A DNA stretch of 64,000 bases from CADCVW01 sp964251385 (GTDB lineage Bacteria > Pseudomonadota > Alphaproteobacteria > Sphingomonadales > Sphingomonadaceae): NCBI GenBank assembly GCA_964251385.1, contig CAXUJK010000002.1:1-64000 (forward strand), in the 5' to 3' direction. The stretch's first letter is position 1, and each line of letters begins with the position of its first letter. This document shows positions 16,819 to 26,470 of the stretch, piece by piece. Below the pieces are notes generated by a model. That model saw only the letters and a list, made by a program, of their open reading frames with translations, was not told where the DNA came from and ran no database searches. The position numbers and the translations under genes are program-made.

Positions 16819-18063
16819 CTAGACTTTTTCACAAACCTGGCGAACCGCAACGTAGACATCGCTCAGATCCACGTCGTCGATGCAGTAAGGCGGCATTACG
16901 TAGACTGTGTTGCCGAGTGGGCGGAGCAGGACGTCGCGATGGCCGAAACCCGCCTTCAATATAGGGCCAAGGTCGGACAGATAGTCGCCTTCTCCGTTGC
17001 CGACCTCGAAAGCCGTGATGGTTCCCAGCTGGCGCAGATTGCGCAACCGCAGATCGCCAAGCGCCGCCATCTGCCGCGCCTGCCGGTCGGCAAGATCGGC
17101 GATGCGCTCCCGGACCGGCTCGTCGCGCCACACCCCCAGGTTCGCGTTCGCCGCGGCGCAGGCAATCGGGTTCGCCGTATAGCTGGAAGAATGGTAGAAC
17201 ATGTCGGCGCGGTCGCGCGACAGATGCGCGTCGTAGATCGCCTCGGTCGCCATCGTCACGGCCAGTGGAAGCGAGCCGCCGGTAAGGCCCTTGGACAGGC
17301 ACAGGATGTCGGGCACGACATCCGCTTGTTCGCACGCCAACAACGTTCCCGTGCGGCCCCACGCGGTCATGACCTCGTCGGCGATGAACAGGACGCCGTG
17401 CGCGGCGCAGATCGCGCGCATCTGCGCCAGCACCGCCGCGGAGTAGATCAGCATTCCGCCCGCGCCTAGAATCAGCGGCTCGACGATGAACGCGGCCGGG
17501 CGCCCTCGACACGCCGCCTCCAGTGCGTCGAGCGTTCGCTGTTCGTCTCCCGCAGCCGGAAAAGGGATCGTGCCGACGTCGAACAACAGCGCCTCGTACG
17601 CACGGTTGAAGATGCCGCGCGCGCCGACCGACATCGCGCCGATCGTGTCGCCGTGGTAACTGTGCTCGAGAACGAGGATGCGGTGTCGCGGCTCGTTTCT
17701 TCGCCCCCAGTACCCAAGCGCCATCTTGAGCGCGACCTCGACGCTGGTCGATCCGCTATCGGAAAAGAAGACGCGGGTCAGCGCGGGTGGCATGATGCAC
17801 GTCAATTCCCGAGCCAGCGCCTCCACGGGCTCGTGCGTCCATCCGGCAAAGATGATCTGGTCGAGCTTTTGCGCCTGCTCCGCGATCGCGGCGACGATCG
17901 CCGGATGCCCGTGGCCGTGCGTCGTCACCCACCAGGACGAGATCGCATCCACGATCCGGCGTCCGTCTGCGGTGTGCAGAATCGCACCCTCGGCATGCGT
18001 GACAAGCGGGATCGGCTCGCCCAGCCCGTGCTGCGTGAAGGGGTGCCATACGGGCGAGGTCAC
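16819..18063 (-). CDS. bioA: Adenosylmethionine-8-amino-7-oxononanoate aminotransferase BioA
   Basis: This 414-residue PLP enzyme converts KAPA to DAPA in biotin synthesis using SAM as amino donor. The N-terminus VWHPFTQH and the ISSWWVTTHGHGHP segment (residues 41-54) are typical of BioA. The PLP-lysine is K258 in CLSKGLTGG, with D229 in FIADEVMTAWGRTG pairing with the cofactor. I chose the GTG at 18063 because it overlaps the bioD stop as GTGA and opens the conserved N-terminus; longer upstream frame is not supported. It is the last gene of bioF-bioD-bioA. bioB, bioC and bioH are not in this window. Confidence 0.95.
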   Translation of the reverse strand: MTSPVWHPFTQHGLGEPIPLVTHAEGAILHTADGRRIVDAISSWWVTTHGHGHPAIVAAIAEQAQKLDQIIFAGWTHEPVEALARELTCIMPPALTRVFFSDSGSTSVEVALKMALGYWGRRNEPRHRILVLEHSYHGDTIGAMSVGARGIFNRAYEALLFDVGTIPFPAAGDEQRTLDALEAACRGRPAAFIVEPLILGAGGMLIYSAAVLAQMRAICAAHGVLFIADEVMTAWGRTGTLLACEQADVVPDILCLSKGLTGGSLPLAVTMATEAIYDAHLSRDRADMFYHSSSYTANPIACAAANANLGVWRDEPVRERIADLADRQARQMAALGDLRLRNLRQLGTITAFEVGNGEGDYLSDLGPILKAGFGHRDVLLRPLGNTVYVMPPYCIDDVDLSDVYVAVRQVCEKV

Positions 18064-18680
18064 GCGAAGTCGTCCACGTCGAAGTTCGTGTCGAACGCGG
18101 TCTTCAGCGTTGCCGCGCTTAGGTCCGCCAGATGCGGCAGACGGCCCAGCCGACGCACCCTGCCCATCGCGCAAATCGTCGCTTCGCTGTCCTCTTGGGC
18201 GCCGCCGACGAACGCGACGCCTAGGATCGGCACGTCCCGCGACCGCAGCGCCTCGATCGACAGCAGGCTATGGTTGATCGTCCCCAGCGCGGTGCGAGCG
18301 ACGAGCACCACCGGCAGCGCCCAGCCCGCGAACAGGTCCGCGAACAACAGGTCGCGGGTGACGGGTACGAGCACGCCGCCCGCGCCTTCGACGACGAGCG
18401 AACCGTCCACGGCGGGCGGATGGAGGCGTGCGGGGTCGATGGTCACCCCGTCCAGCTCCGCGCTGCGATGCGGCGAACAGGGCGTGGTCAGCCGATAGGC
18501 CTCGGGGAGGAAGTGCGTTGGCGGCAGTCCCGTCAACGCGGCCACCGCGGGCGTGTCGGGTTCGTCCAGCCCCGCCTGCACGGGCTTCCAGTACGTCGCG
18601 CGCAAGGCCTGGACGAGCCCAGCCGCGAATACCGTCTTGCCGATGCCCGTGTCCGTGCCGGTGACGACGATGCCCTTCAC
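18060..18680 (-). CDS. bioD: Dethiobiotin synthetase BioD
   Basis: This 206-residue ATPase makes dethiobiotin from DAPA, CO2 and ATP. It opens with VKGIVVTGTDTGIGKTVFAA, where GTDTGIGKT (residues 8-16, K15) is the BioD P-loop. The YWKPVQAG segment with K and Q, and VVEGAGGVLVPV, are the other family motifs. It starts at a GTG that overlaps the bioF stop (GTGA) and its stop overlaps the bioA start (GTGA), so the trio is translationally coupled. The protein is slightly shorter than the usual 220-230 residues but the active-site motifs are intact. Confidence 0.93.
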   Translation of the reverse strand: MKGIVVTGTDTGIGKTVFAAGLVQALRATYWKPVQAGLDEPDTPAVAALTGLPPTHFLPEAYRLTTPCSPHRSAELDGVTIDPARLHPPAVDGSLVVEGAGGVLVPVTRDLLFADLFAGWALPVVLVARTALGTINHSLLSIEALRSRDVPILGVAFVGGAQEDSEATICAMGRVRRLGRLPHLADLSAATLKTAFDTNFDVDDFA

Positions 18681-19792
18681 CGGATCGCCGCCCCGACCGC
18701 GTCCGCCAAGCCGTCGATGTCGGCGGGCGTGACCCCGAGCGTCAGCGAGATGCGAAGGCGCGACGTGCCTTGTGGGACGGTCGGCGGGCGGATGCCGCGC
18801 ACGTCGAACCCGGCGGTACGTACAGCGACCGCGACGCGCATGGTGCGTGCCTCGTCGCCAAGCATCAGCGGCAGGATCTGCGACCCCGTCGCCGCGACCC
18901 CGCAGGACCCGAGCGCGCGCTCCGCCTGCCGCACCAGCGCCCACAAACGGTCGCGACGATCCGGCTCGTCGGCGACGTTCCGCAGGGCCTCGCGCACCGC
19001 CGCGGCCATCAACGGCGAAGGTGCCGTCGAAAAGACGAACCCGCGCCCGCGGTTGACCAGAACGTCGCGCAACGTGGCGTCGCAGAGCACCAGCGCGCCT
19101 TCGCAGCCCAGCGCCTTGCCGCACGTGCGCAGGGTGACGACGTTCGGAGCGCTCCGGGCGAGCCCGCGTCCCCCCGGTCCGAACAGGCCCGTCGCATGCG
19201 CCTCGTCGACGATGAGGAACGCGTCGTGCGCGTCGGCGATCGCGGCCAGATCGGCGAGCGGCGCGCGGTCTCCGTCCATGCTGTAGAGGCTTTCGATCGC
19301 GATCCAGGCGCGGCCCGTCCCGCCGTCCCGCCGCCAACCGACGATCGCGTCCGCGAACGCGCCAGCGTCGTTGTGCGCCGCCGCCACGCAGGTGGCGCGC
19401 CCGAGCCGCATGCCCTCGTGCGCGCTGGCATGGATGAGTTCGTCGTGGACGACGAGGTCGCCGCGCCCCGGCAGCGTCGCGAACAGGGCCGTGTTGGCCG
19501 CGTAGCCGCTCGAGAAGAACAAGGCCGTGTCGGCCCCGAAGTAGGCCGCTGCCTCGGCCTCCAGCGCCTCGTGCTCCGGATGGTTGCCGCGCAGCAACCG
19601 CGATCCGCCCGAACCGACCGGCACGCCGCGCGCCAACGCATCGCGCACCGCGTCCGCAAGGCGCGGCGACGCGGCCAGCCCCAGATAGTCGTTTGACGAG
19701 AAATCGACGCCTGCCCGCGGCATCAGCGCACGCAGCCGATCGTCGCGGCCAAGCGTCTGGAGATCGGTACGGTGCGCGGCAAGCAACGACAT
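18677..19792 (-). CDS. bioF: 8-amino-7-oxononanoate synthase BioF
   Basis: This 371-residue PLP enzyme condenses pimeloyl thioester with alanine to give KAPA. Family motifs are FSSNDYLGLA (residues 31-40), GSGGSRLLRGNHPEHEALE (60-78), IVDEAHATGLFG (194-205), and the PLP-lysine K226 in RTCGKALG. It is a little shorter than the usual ~385 residues because the N-terminal helix is short. It is the first gene of the leftward biotin operon; the 150-nt gap between it and the divergent ohr gene must hold the promoters of both. No BirA box was recognised. Confidence 0.94.
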   Translation of the reverse strand: MSLLAAHRTDLQTLGRDDRLRALMPRAGVDFSSNDYLGLAASPRLADAVRDALARGVPVGSGGSRLLRGNHPEHEALEAEAAAYFGADTALFFSSGYAANTALFATLPGRGDLVVHDELIHASAHEGMRLGRATCVAAAHNDAGAFADAIVGWRRDGGTGRAWIAIESLYSMDGDRAPLADLAAIADAHDAFLIVDEAHATGLFGPGGRGLARSAPNVVTLRTCGKALGCEGALVLCDATLRDVLVNRGRGFVFSTAPSPLMAAAVREALRNVADEPDRRDRLWALVRQAERALGSCGVAATGSQILPLMLGDEARTMRVAVAVRTAGFDVRGIRPPTVPQGTSRLRISLTLGVTPADIDGLADAVGAAIR

Positions 19793-19942
19793 GGCGCGCG
19801 TCTAACCGCAAGCGCATGGGCTGACGACCACCATCCGCTCCGATCGCCGCAGCTTGCCGGCGAAGGCGGCGGCGGGACTGGACGAGGGGCCGATCATCGC
19901 TAAATAGTAGCGCATTGCAACGGATCATTCAGGAGCTTCGCC

Positions 19943-20368
19943 ATGCCCGTCGACGTCATCTACAAGACCAGCGCCACCGCCACCGGAGGCCGCGACGGTT
20001 CCGCGCGCACGGAAGACGGCACGGTCGATGTTAAGCTGACCGTGCCCAAGGAAATGGGCGGATCGGGCGCGCCCGGCGCGAACCCCGAAAAGCTGTTCGC
20101 CGCGGGCTATTCAGCGTGCTTCCTGGGTGCCATCAAGGCGGTGTCGGGCAAGCAGGGCGTGTCGATCCCCGCCGACGCGACCGTCAGCGCGGAAATCGGC
20201 TTCGGTCCGCGCTCCGAAGGCGGCTACGGCATCACCGCCGACCTGACGATCAGCCTGCCCGGCGTCGAACGCGAGGCGGCGGAGCGGGTGGTGCAGGCCG
20301 CGCACGCCGCATGCCCCTATTCCAATGCCACGCGCGGAAACGTCGACGTCGGTCTCCACATCGCCTAG
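19943..20368 (+). CDS. ohr: Organic hydroperoxide resistance protein Ohr (OsmC family)
   Basis: This 141-residue OsmC/Ohr thiol peroxidase detoxifies organic hydroperoxides in the cytoplasm. The two redox cysteines are C59 in GYSACFLGA and C124 in HAACPYSNATRGN, both in the classic Ohr context, and the GANPEKLFAAGYSAC region is intact. The ATG at 19943 has AGGAG about 8 nt upstream. Family members are often controlled by OhrR; no ohrR gene is next to it in this window. The M20 amidohydrolase gene follows 28 nt later on the same strand. Confidence 0.93.
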   Translation: MPVDVIYKTSATATGGRDGSARTEDGTVDVKLTVPKEMGGSGAPGANPEKLFAAGYSACFLGAIKAVSGKQGVSIPADATVSAEIGFGPRSEGGYGITADLTISLPGVEREAAERVVQAAHAACPYSNATRGNVDVGLHIA

Positions 20369-20396
20369 GCTCCCCGACGCAACGGGGAGTGCCGCC

Positions 20397-21596
20397 ATGC
20401 TCGATACCGACTGGACCGCCGCGAGCGCCGACGCGCTCCCCGACCTCGTGACCCTGCGCCGCGCAATCCATTCCGATCCGGAGATCGGCCTGGACTGCGC
20501 GCGCACCACGTCCAAACTGAAAGTCGCGCTCGAAGGCTTGCCGCTCGAATTGCACGAAGGCCCGTCGACGAGCGGCTTCGTCGCGGTCCTGCGCGGAGCG
20601 CACAACGGCCGCACGGTGCTGCTGCGCGGCGACATGGACGCGCTTCCCATGCACGAGGACACGGGGGTTCCGTTCGCCTCCACCGTTCCCGGCCGCATGC
20701 ATGCCTGCGGCCACGACGCGCATTCCGCCATGCTGGTCGGCGCGGCGCGGGTCCTGTCCGCGCGGCGCGAAGACCTGGCGGGCACGGTCGTCTTCATGTT
20801 CCAGCCGGGCGAGGAGGGGTATCACGGCGCGCGCCACATGATCGACGACGGGCTGCTCGACATCGCCCCCGCCGACGCCGCGTTCGCGCTCCACGTCTCG
20901 CCCAACATCTCGGCCGGCACGGTGGTCGGCCGCGCGGGACCGCTGATGGCGGCGACCGACACGCTGCGCGCGACCATCCGCGGCGCGGGCGGGCACGCCG
21001 CGATGCCGCACGAATGCATCGATCCCGTTCCGGTCGCGTGCGAGATCGTGATGGCGCTGCAGACCTACGTCGCGCGCCGCGTTCCCGTCGCCGACCCGGC
21101 GGTGCTTTCGATCACGAAGATCGAAGCGGGCTCCGCGCACAACATCGTACCCGACGCGGTGGAACTGCTGGGCACGCTGCGTACGCTGTCGGAGGCGACG
21201 CGCGACAAATCCAAGGACGCGTTCGTGCGCATCGCCACCAACGTCGCGGCCGCGCACGGCTGCACCGCCGAAGTCTCGATCGAGCCCGGCTACCCCGTGA
21301 CGATCAACGACGCGCGCGCAATCGATTTGGTGCGCGACTGCGCCCAAACGCTGGGAGGCGCGGACGGCTGGGCCGAAATGCCCGCGCCGATGATGGGCGC
21401 GGAGGATTTTTCGTACGTGCTGCAACGGAACGCCGGCGCGATGGCGTTCATCGGCGCGGCACCCGCCGGGTCCGATCCCGCAACCAACCCGCCGCTCCAC
21501 AACACGCGCATGACGATCGACGAAGGCGTGATGGCGCGCGGCGTCGCCATGCACTGCACGCTGGCGCAGCGCTTTCTGGAGTTCGGCCTGGGCTGA
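20397..21596 (+). CDS. M20-family amidohydrolase / aminoacylase
   Basis: This 399-residue metallopeptidase-fold enzyme is of the M20D amidohydrolase (hippurate hydrolase/N-acyl-L-amino acid hydrolase) type. Motifs are LLRGDMDALPM near residue 80, HACGHDAHSAML near 102 (metal ligands), FQPGEEGYHGARHM near 140 (catalytic and metal Glu), and GGHAAMPHECIDPV in the dimerisation domain. It probably hydrolyses N-acyl or other amide-linked amino acids; the exact substrate cannot be read from sequence. Start ATG 20397 has GGGGAG about 7 nt ahead; an upstream in-frame GTG/ATG would overlap ohr. No signal peptide is seen, so it is likely cytoplasmic. Confidence 0.9.
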   Translation: MLDTDWTAASADALPDLVTLRRAIHSDPEIGLDCARTTSKLKVALEGLPLELHEGPSTSGFVAVLRGAHNGRTVLLRGDMDALPMHEDTGVPFASTVPGRMHACGHDAHSAMLVGAARVLSARREDLAGTVVFMFQPGEEGYHGARHMIDDGLLDIAPADAAFALHVSPNISAGTVVGRAGPLMAATDTLRATIRGAGGHAAMPHECIDPVPVACEIVMALQTYVARRVPVADPAVLSITKIEAGSAHNIVPDAVELLGTLRTLSEATRDKSKDAFVRIATNVAAAHGCTAEVSIEPGYPVTINDARAIDLVRDCAQTLGGADGWAEMPAPMMGAEDFSYVLQRNAGAMAFIGAAPAGSDPATNPPLHNTRMTIDEGVMARGVAMHCTLAQRFLEFGLG

Positions 21597-21601
21597 TCCG
21601 C

Positions 21602-21632
21602 GTGGTCAGCGTGCATGGTGGTCAGCGTGCAT
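21602..21632. repeat. Short tandem direct repeat (15 bp, period 16)
   Basis: GTGGTCAGCGTGCAT occurs at 21602-21616 and again at 21618-21632, in the 104-nt gap between the M20 amidohydrolase and the retropepsin-like protease. It is probably a local duplication, and I see no function. Confidence 0.8.
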
Positions 21633-21700
21633 ACAGGCGCACGCGCACTATATCGGTCAAGCGGTAGCCGGCCGCGTCCCCGGCATGGATACGTCAGAAC

Positions 21701-22333
21701 ATGTCGTTCGACTGGGGAGCTCACGGCCCCTTCTACCTTCTCGCCGGCGCGGTGCTCGTCGCCGGCATCATCGCGCGCCGCGTGCCCTTCATGCGCGTGC
21801 TCGTGTCGCTCGGCGGCTGGGTCGTGCTCGCGGGGCTGCTCGTGGTCGTGATCGGCCAGCGCGGCCGGTTCGATCCCTACCTCAGTCAGATCGCCGCGCG
21901 GCTCAACATCGACAAGCAGGAAGTCGTCGGCGAGGAGGTCCGCATCCCCATGGCGTCCGACGGCCATTTCTGGGCGCGCGTCCGCATCGGCGACGCGCCT
22001 CCGGTCCGCATGTTGGTGGACAGCGGCGCGACCGTCACCGCCTTGTCCGCGAGCACGGCGGCCAGCGCCGGGATCGTGCCCGAGAACGGGCTCGTCCCCG
22101 TGCTGCTGCGCACCGCCAACGGCACGGTGCGCGCGCAGACCGCGACCGTCGAGGAACTCCGCTTCGGCAACATCGTCGCACGCGGGCTGCCGGTCGTCGT
22201 GTCGCCCGCGTTCGGCGACATGAGCGTGCTCGGCATGAACTTCCTGTCGCGGCTGAAGTCATGGCGTGTGGAGGGCCGCACGCTGATCCTCGTCCCCAAC
22301 AACCCGCAGCCGTACGTCGCCGACGAAGCTTAG
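21701..22333 (+). CDS. Membrane-anchored retropepsin-like aspartic protease (TIGR02281 type)
   Basis: This 210-residue protein has two closely spaced N-terminal membrane segments (about residues 10-27 and 33-52) and a soluble domain. The soluble part is a single-lobe pepsin-like fold with the catalytic motif MLVDSGATVTALS near residue 107, typical of bacterial retropepsin-like proteases (TIGR02281, gag-asp_proteas). A second conserved stretch is DMSVLGMNFLSRL near 175. These proteins form homodimers, so one DSG motif per chain is expected. The domain is most likely on the periplasmic side, but topology is inferred. The substrate is unknown. It stands alone, convergent with the RTX nuclease gene 3 nt away. 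Confidence 0.85.
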   Translation: MSFDWGAHGPFYLLAGAVLVAGIIARRVPFMRVLVSLGGWVVLAGLLVVVIGQRGRFDPYLSQIAARLNIDKQEVVGEEVRIPMASDGHFWARVRIGDAPPVRMLVDSGATVTALSASTAASAGIVPENGLVPVLLRTANGTVRAQTATVEELRFGNIVARGLPVVVSPAFGDMSVLGMNFLSRLKSWRVEGRTLILVPNNPQPYVADEA

Positions 22334-22336
22334 CCT

Positions 22337-25300
22337 CTAGATGAACATGGCGGGCGTCAGGTCCGCGGGTGGCGGCACCGTCTCCAGCAGGAACACGAAG
22401 TCCTCGCCCGCCTGGTAGCCCGCGGTCCCGTTGCCGTCGACGATCAGGAACGTGCGCCCGGAAAACTCGCCGCTCGTCGCGTCGAACAAGGCCGCCTCGC
22501 CGCCGCCAAGCCCCGTCAGCGCGTTCGACAGGTCCGCATCGAACGTCGCGCTGTTGAGCGTGCCCGACGCGCGGTCGTCGATTCGCGTGACCGCATTGGG
22601 CAGGTCTATCCGATCGCCGTCCGCAAAGCTGAAGTCGGCGAGCGTGTCGAAGCCGAGGCCCGTGCTTTCGGCCGCGGAGCCGAAGCGGAACACGTCCGCG
22701 CCCGCGCCGCCTTCCAGCCGGTCCGATCCCAGGCCGCCCGTCAGCGTGTCTGCGTCCGCCCCGCCGAACAGCCGGTCGTCGCCCTCGTCGCCCAGCAGGA
22801 AGTCGTTGCCCGCATCGCCGTAGACCAGGTCGTTGCCCGTGTTGCCGCCGACGATGTCGTCGCCGGAGCCGCCGCCGACCGCGTCGTCCCCCGCGCCGCC
22901 GTCGACCAGATCGTTGCCCGTGCCGCCGTCGAGCACGTCCCGGCCGTCCTCGCCGAACAGCAGGTCGTTGCCTGCGTCCCCGAACAGCGCGTCGTTGTCC
23001 GCCCCACCGAACAGGCGGTCATTGTCGTCGCCGCCGAACAGGCGGTCGTCGCCCGCATCGCCGAACAGCGCGTCGTTGCCCGCGTCGCCGTAGACGGAGT
23101 CGTTCCCCGCATTGCCGCCGACGACGTCGGCACCCGCGCCGCCGCCGACCAGATCGTCGTCCGTGCCGCCGTCCAGCCGGTCGTCGCCCGTGCCGCCGTC
23201 GAGCACGTCCGCGCCCGCGTCGCCGAACAGCGCATCGTTGCCCGCGTCGCCATAGACGAAGTCGTCGCCCGCGTTGCCGCCGACCGCATCGTCGCCGTCG
23301 TTGCCGCCCACCAGGTCGTTGCCCGTGCCGCCATCCACTCGATCGTCGCCCACGCCGCCGTCGAGCACGTCCGTGCCCGCGTCGCCGAACAGCGCATCGT
23401 TGCCCGCGTCGCCATAGACGAAGTCGTCGCCCGCGTTGCCGCCGACCGCATCGTCGCCGTCGTTGCCGCCCACGGCATCGTTGCCCTCGCCGCCATCGAG
23501 CCGGTCGTTGCCCGTGCCGCCGTCCAGCACGTCGTTGCCGCCGCCGCCGAGAAGGGTATCGTCGCCCGCGCCGCTGCGCAGCCTGTCGTTGCCCGCCGTC
23601 CCGACGACCGTGTCGTCGGCGGTGATGCGCACGGTCGCGACCAGCGGATCGTGGTCGGACGGTCGCGACACCGAACTCGGTTGCTCCGCGTTGAGGTGCA
23701 CCGCGTCGAGCTCCGCCCCGAACAGCAGGTTCGATGACACAAGGATGTTGTCGAGCGGTTGAAGGTTGCCGTCGAACAGGAACGTGTAGCGCTCCTCGGG
23801 CGCGAGCAGCGAATAGAGGTTGTTGAGCCCGCCAGGCCCGTCCTGAAGGTTGCCGAGCGAACGTTCGAAATAGAAGCTGTTGAAATCGCCGACGACGACG
23901 ACGTTGGCTTCCGGGTCCGCCGCCTGACGCCCGTCGATATAGGCGCGCAGCGTTGCCGCCTGCGCCTCGCGGCGGTCGTCGCCTTCGTTGCTGGGCGGTT
24001 GCTGCGCGCCGCCCAGCGCGTCGCTGCCGCCGCGGGAGGTGAAGTGCACCGCGACCGCGGTCACCGTCTCGCCGTTGAAGACGAAATCCGCGACCAGCGG
24101 CTTGCGCGTGTTGTCGTACGCCGAACCCTGGATCGCGACCGCGCTGCCTTCGACATAGGCGACGCGCAGGGGGTTGTAGAGGAAGCCGTTGCGGATGTTC
24201 CCGCCCGGCTCGCCGCCCGACGTATTGGCGACGGGAGCGACCTCGATATATTGGTAACGCGGCCCGCCCGCGGCCTCGATCGCCGCGATCAGTCTTGCCG
24301 CGGTCGCGGCACCCGACGTGTCGGGGTTCATGCCGGCACCGTCGGCGTCCTGGATTTCGGACAGGCCGACGATGTCGGGCGCGCCCAGCCGCTGCGCGAT
24401 GTCCTGCCCTAATTGCGTGAACTGCGCCTGCCCGTCGGACGCGCTCAAATTCTCGACGTTGTACGACGCGATGCTGAGGCGGTCGCCGGTCCCGCGCAAC
24501 GCGGTCGTCTCGAGCGGGGGCGGCGGCGCGTCGGTGGTCACCGTCGGGATCGCGGTGACGAGGACTTCGTAACTCGCGAAATTGTACGACACGATGCCGG
24601 TGACATCGCCCAGGATATCGCCCTGGGTGTAGCCGCCGGGCTCGAACGCGGGCAGCAGCGTATCGTCGAGCTGGATGCGTTCGGGGTTGAAGTCGTTCGG
24701 CGGCAGGATCGTGATCCCGCCACGCGCGTTCACCCCCGTCGCTCCCGCACCACCGGAGGCCAGGACCTGCACTTCGTCGTTGCTGTTGCCCTGGGCGAGC
24801 ACGCGCGGGGCCTGCACGGTGACGAGCATGCCTTCGAGCGTTTCGAAGAAGTCCAACCCTTCATTCGCCGGATCGAACGTCGTGTTGTCGTCGTCGCCGT
24901 AGCTCGTGGTGGGCGGCGTGCGGCCTCCGGTGCCGATGAGCGTCCCCGCCATCGGGGTCGCGCCCGCGCCCACGACCGTGACGCTCGTCGGGCGGTCGAT
25001 CTGCGTGGTCGTCAGGTTGTTGGCGGTCGCCCCGCCCGGCTGGAACTCGACCACCGCGCCCGCGACGCGCACCGTCTGGCCGACGGTCAGCGGCGGCGGC
25101 GCGGACGACGTGAACACGAAGATGCCATCGGACGTGTTGACGTTGCCGTCGCCGGTCGCGTCCTGGATGTAGAACCCGTTAGAGCCGATCGCGGTCACGA
25201 CGCCGGTCGTCGTGACGCTCGTCCCCGCGAGCGCGGAGCGGTGGCCGTCGCCCTGGATCGTGAAGATGGGCGTCAGCACGAAGTCGTTGTCGACGATCGT

Positions 25301-26470
25301 GCCCGTACCGGACGCGTCGGCGATCGACCCACCGCCGGTCGGATTCGACAAGGTGATCGTGAAGGTCTCGTTTCCTTCAACCGCCGTGTCGCCCGCGATC
25401 GGCAGCGTCAGCGTCTGGCTCGTCTGACCGTCCGCGAACGTCAGCGTGCCGGTGAATACCGTGCCCGGCGCGAAGTCCGCGCTGCCCGCCTGGCCCGGGG
25501 TGCCCGGCGCGTTGACGACATAGTCGACCGTGACCACGCCTGCGCTGCCGCCGTTGCGAACGACGGTGAACGCGATCGGCGTGCTGCCCGCATCGCCTTC
25601 CATCGCGCTCACATCGTTGATCGCGATCGCGCCGGGACCGGCGGGCGGTGGCGGAGGTGGTGGCGGGGGAGGTGGTGGCGGAGGCGGAGGTGGCGCGACG
25701 CCGGGGTTCGCGGTCAGCGTAAAGTCGTCGATCGCGAGGCCGTCGTCCGCGCCTGTCGCGTCGGCATCTACGAAGCGAATGAAGAAGGCTTGACCCACCG
25801 GGATGCTCAGGCCGGTGATCGTACCCGTAATCGCCGTTCGATTTGCCGCTGCGTTGCCGTCGAGCGCACCAAGCGTTCCAGCCGTTACCGGCGAGTTGAA
25901 GTCGAGCGCGTCGATCGGCATGTACGTTACGCCGTCCAGGCTGTATTCGAAGTCGAGCCGATCGGCACGACCGGCCGTGCCCAGGCGCCACTGCTCTCCG
26001 GTGAAGCCGATCGCGAGCGACGTGATGACCGCGCCCGTATCGTTGGCGAATTCCGCGTTGATGCGGGTGTTGATCGTCCCGCTACGAAGACTACCCAGCG
26101 AACGGTCGGTACTGCCGGCGGCACCAAAGCTGTAAGTGTCGCCGGCATTGGAACTGCCGGTTCCTGCCGTGTACGTCATGTTGGCACCGGTGCCGGCGCC
26201 GGTATTGGTTTCCGTGAACGTGAAGCCGCGGGGCAATGTCGAAGACGTGCCCGAGTTCGCCAGTCCGTTGAAGTCCTGCGTGTACGTCGTTCCCGCCGTC
26301 AACGAGATCGCGTTGGCGGTCGGTGCCGCTTCCATCGGTGTGCCGTCCGTTACCTGCATGGGCTGGCCCGGCCTCGCCGCGACGAAGTGCACCTCGGCGA
26401 TCTGCATGTCCGCCGCCTCGCGCGCATCGGAGGCGGCGAAACGTGCGGGGGTCTTGTACGTCGTGGCCAT
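22337..26470 (-). CDS. Secreted RTX nuclease/phosphatase (ExeM/NucH-like) with Calx-beta domain
   Basis: This 1377-residue exoprotein is the last gene of the type I secretion operon. In order: an N-terminal beta-sandwich domain with Asp-rich turns (to ~250), a polyproline linker (~260-274), a Calx-beta domain (~277-395), an OB-fold region like ExeM-type extracellular nucleases, an endonuclease/exonuclease/phosphatase domain (~665-943), RTX calcium-binding nonapeptides (~955-1253), and a C-terminal secretion domain (~1255-1377). Catalytic motifs are SYNVENL, GLSEIQDAD, VGDFNSF and SDHDPL. The start is ATG 26470, with GGAG 8 nt ahead; there is no Sec signal peptide, as expected for type I secretion. 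It probably acts outside the cell on DNA or phosphodiesters. Its C-terminal ~110 residues closely resemble those of the RTX protein at 46.3 kb. Confidence 0.9.
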   Translation of the reverse strand: MATTYKTPARFAASDAREAADMQIAEVHFVAARPGQPMQVTDGTPMEAAPTANAISLTAGTTYTQDFNGLANSGTSSTLPRGFTFTETNTGAGTGANMTYTAGTGSSNAGDTYSFGAAGSTDRSLGSLRSGTINTRINAEFANDTGAVITSLAIGFTGEQWRLGTAGRADRLDFEYSLDGVTYMPIDALDFNSPVTAGTLGALDGNAAANRTAITGTITGLSIPVGQAFFIRFVDADATGADDGLAIDDFTLTANPGVAPPPPPPPPPPPPPPPPPAGPGAIAINDVSAMEGDAGSTPIAFTVVRNGGSAGVVTVDYVVNAPGTPGQAGSADFAPGTVFTGTLTFADGQTSQTLTLPIAGDTAVEGNETFTITLSNPTGGGSIADASGTGTIVDNDFVLTPIFTIQGDGHRSALAGTSVTTTGVVTAIGSNGFYIQDATGDGNVNTSDGIFVFTSSAPPPLTVGQTVRVAGAVVEFQPGGATANNLTTTQIDRPTSVTVVGAGATPMAGTLIGTGGRTPPTTSYGDDDNTTFDPANEGLDFFETLEGMLVTVQAPRVLAQGNSNDEVQVLASGGAGATGVNARGGITILPPNDFNPERIQLDDTLLPAFEPGGYTQGDILGDVTGIVSYNFASYEVLVTAIPTVTTDAPPPPLETTALRGTGDRLSIASYNVENLSASDGQAQFTQLGQDIAQRLGAPDIVGLSEIQDADGAGMNPDTSGAATAARLIAAIEAAGGPRYQYIEVAPVANTSGGEPGGNIRNGFLYNPLRVAYVEGSAVAIQGSAYDNTRKPLVADFVFNGETVTAVAVHFTSRGGSDALGGAQQPPSNEGDDRREAQAATLRAYIDGRQAADPEANVVVVGDFNSFYFERSLGNLQDGPGGLNNLYSLLAPEERYTFLFDGNLQPLDNILVSSNLLFGAELDAVHLNAEQPSSVSRPSDHDPLVATVRITADDTVVGTAGNDRLRSGAGDDTLLGGGGNDVLDGGTGNDRLDGGEGNDAVGGNDGDDAVGGNAGDDFVYGDAGNDALFGDAGTDVLDGGVGDDRVDGGTGNDLVGGNDGDDAVGGNAGDDFVYGDAGNDALFGDAGADVLDGGTGDDRLDGGTDDDLVGGGAGADVVGGNAGNDSVYGDAGNDALFGDAGDDRLFGGDDNDRLFGGADNDALFGDAGNDLLFGEDGRDVLDGGTGNDLVDGGAGDDAVGGGSGDDIVGGNTGNDLVYGDAGNDFLLGDEGDDRLFGGADADTLTGGLGSDRLEGGAGADVFRFGSAAESTGLGFDTLADFSFADGDRIDLPNAVTRIDDRASGTLNSATFDADLSNALTGLGGGEAALFDATSGEFSGRTFLIVDGNGTAGYQAGEDFVFLLETVPPPADLTPAMFI

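Noticed and set aside
18060..19928. One long open frame covering bioD and bioF
   Set aside because: Only the last ~206 residues (BioD) are real. The rest is a shadow of bioF, and bioD starts at GTG 18680.
22700..23600. Strong DNA repeats resembling CRISPR or satellite DNA
   Set aside because: The repeats are 27-nt units that encode RTX nonapeptides in one frame (same at 46.3-51 kb). There are no unique spacers or cas genes.
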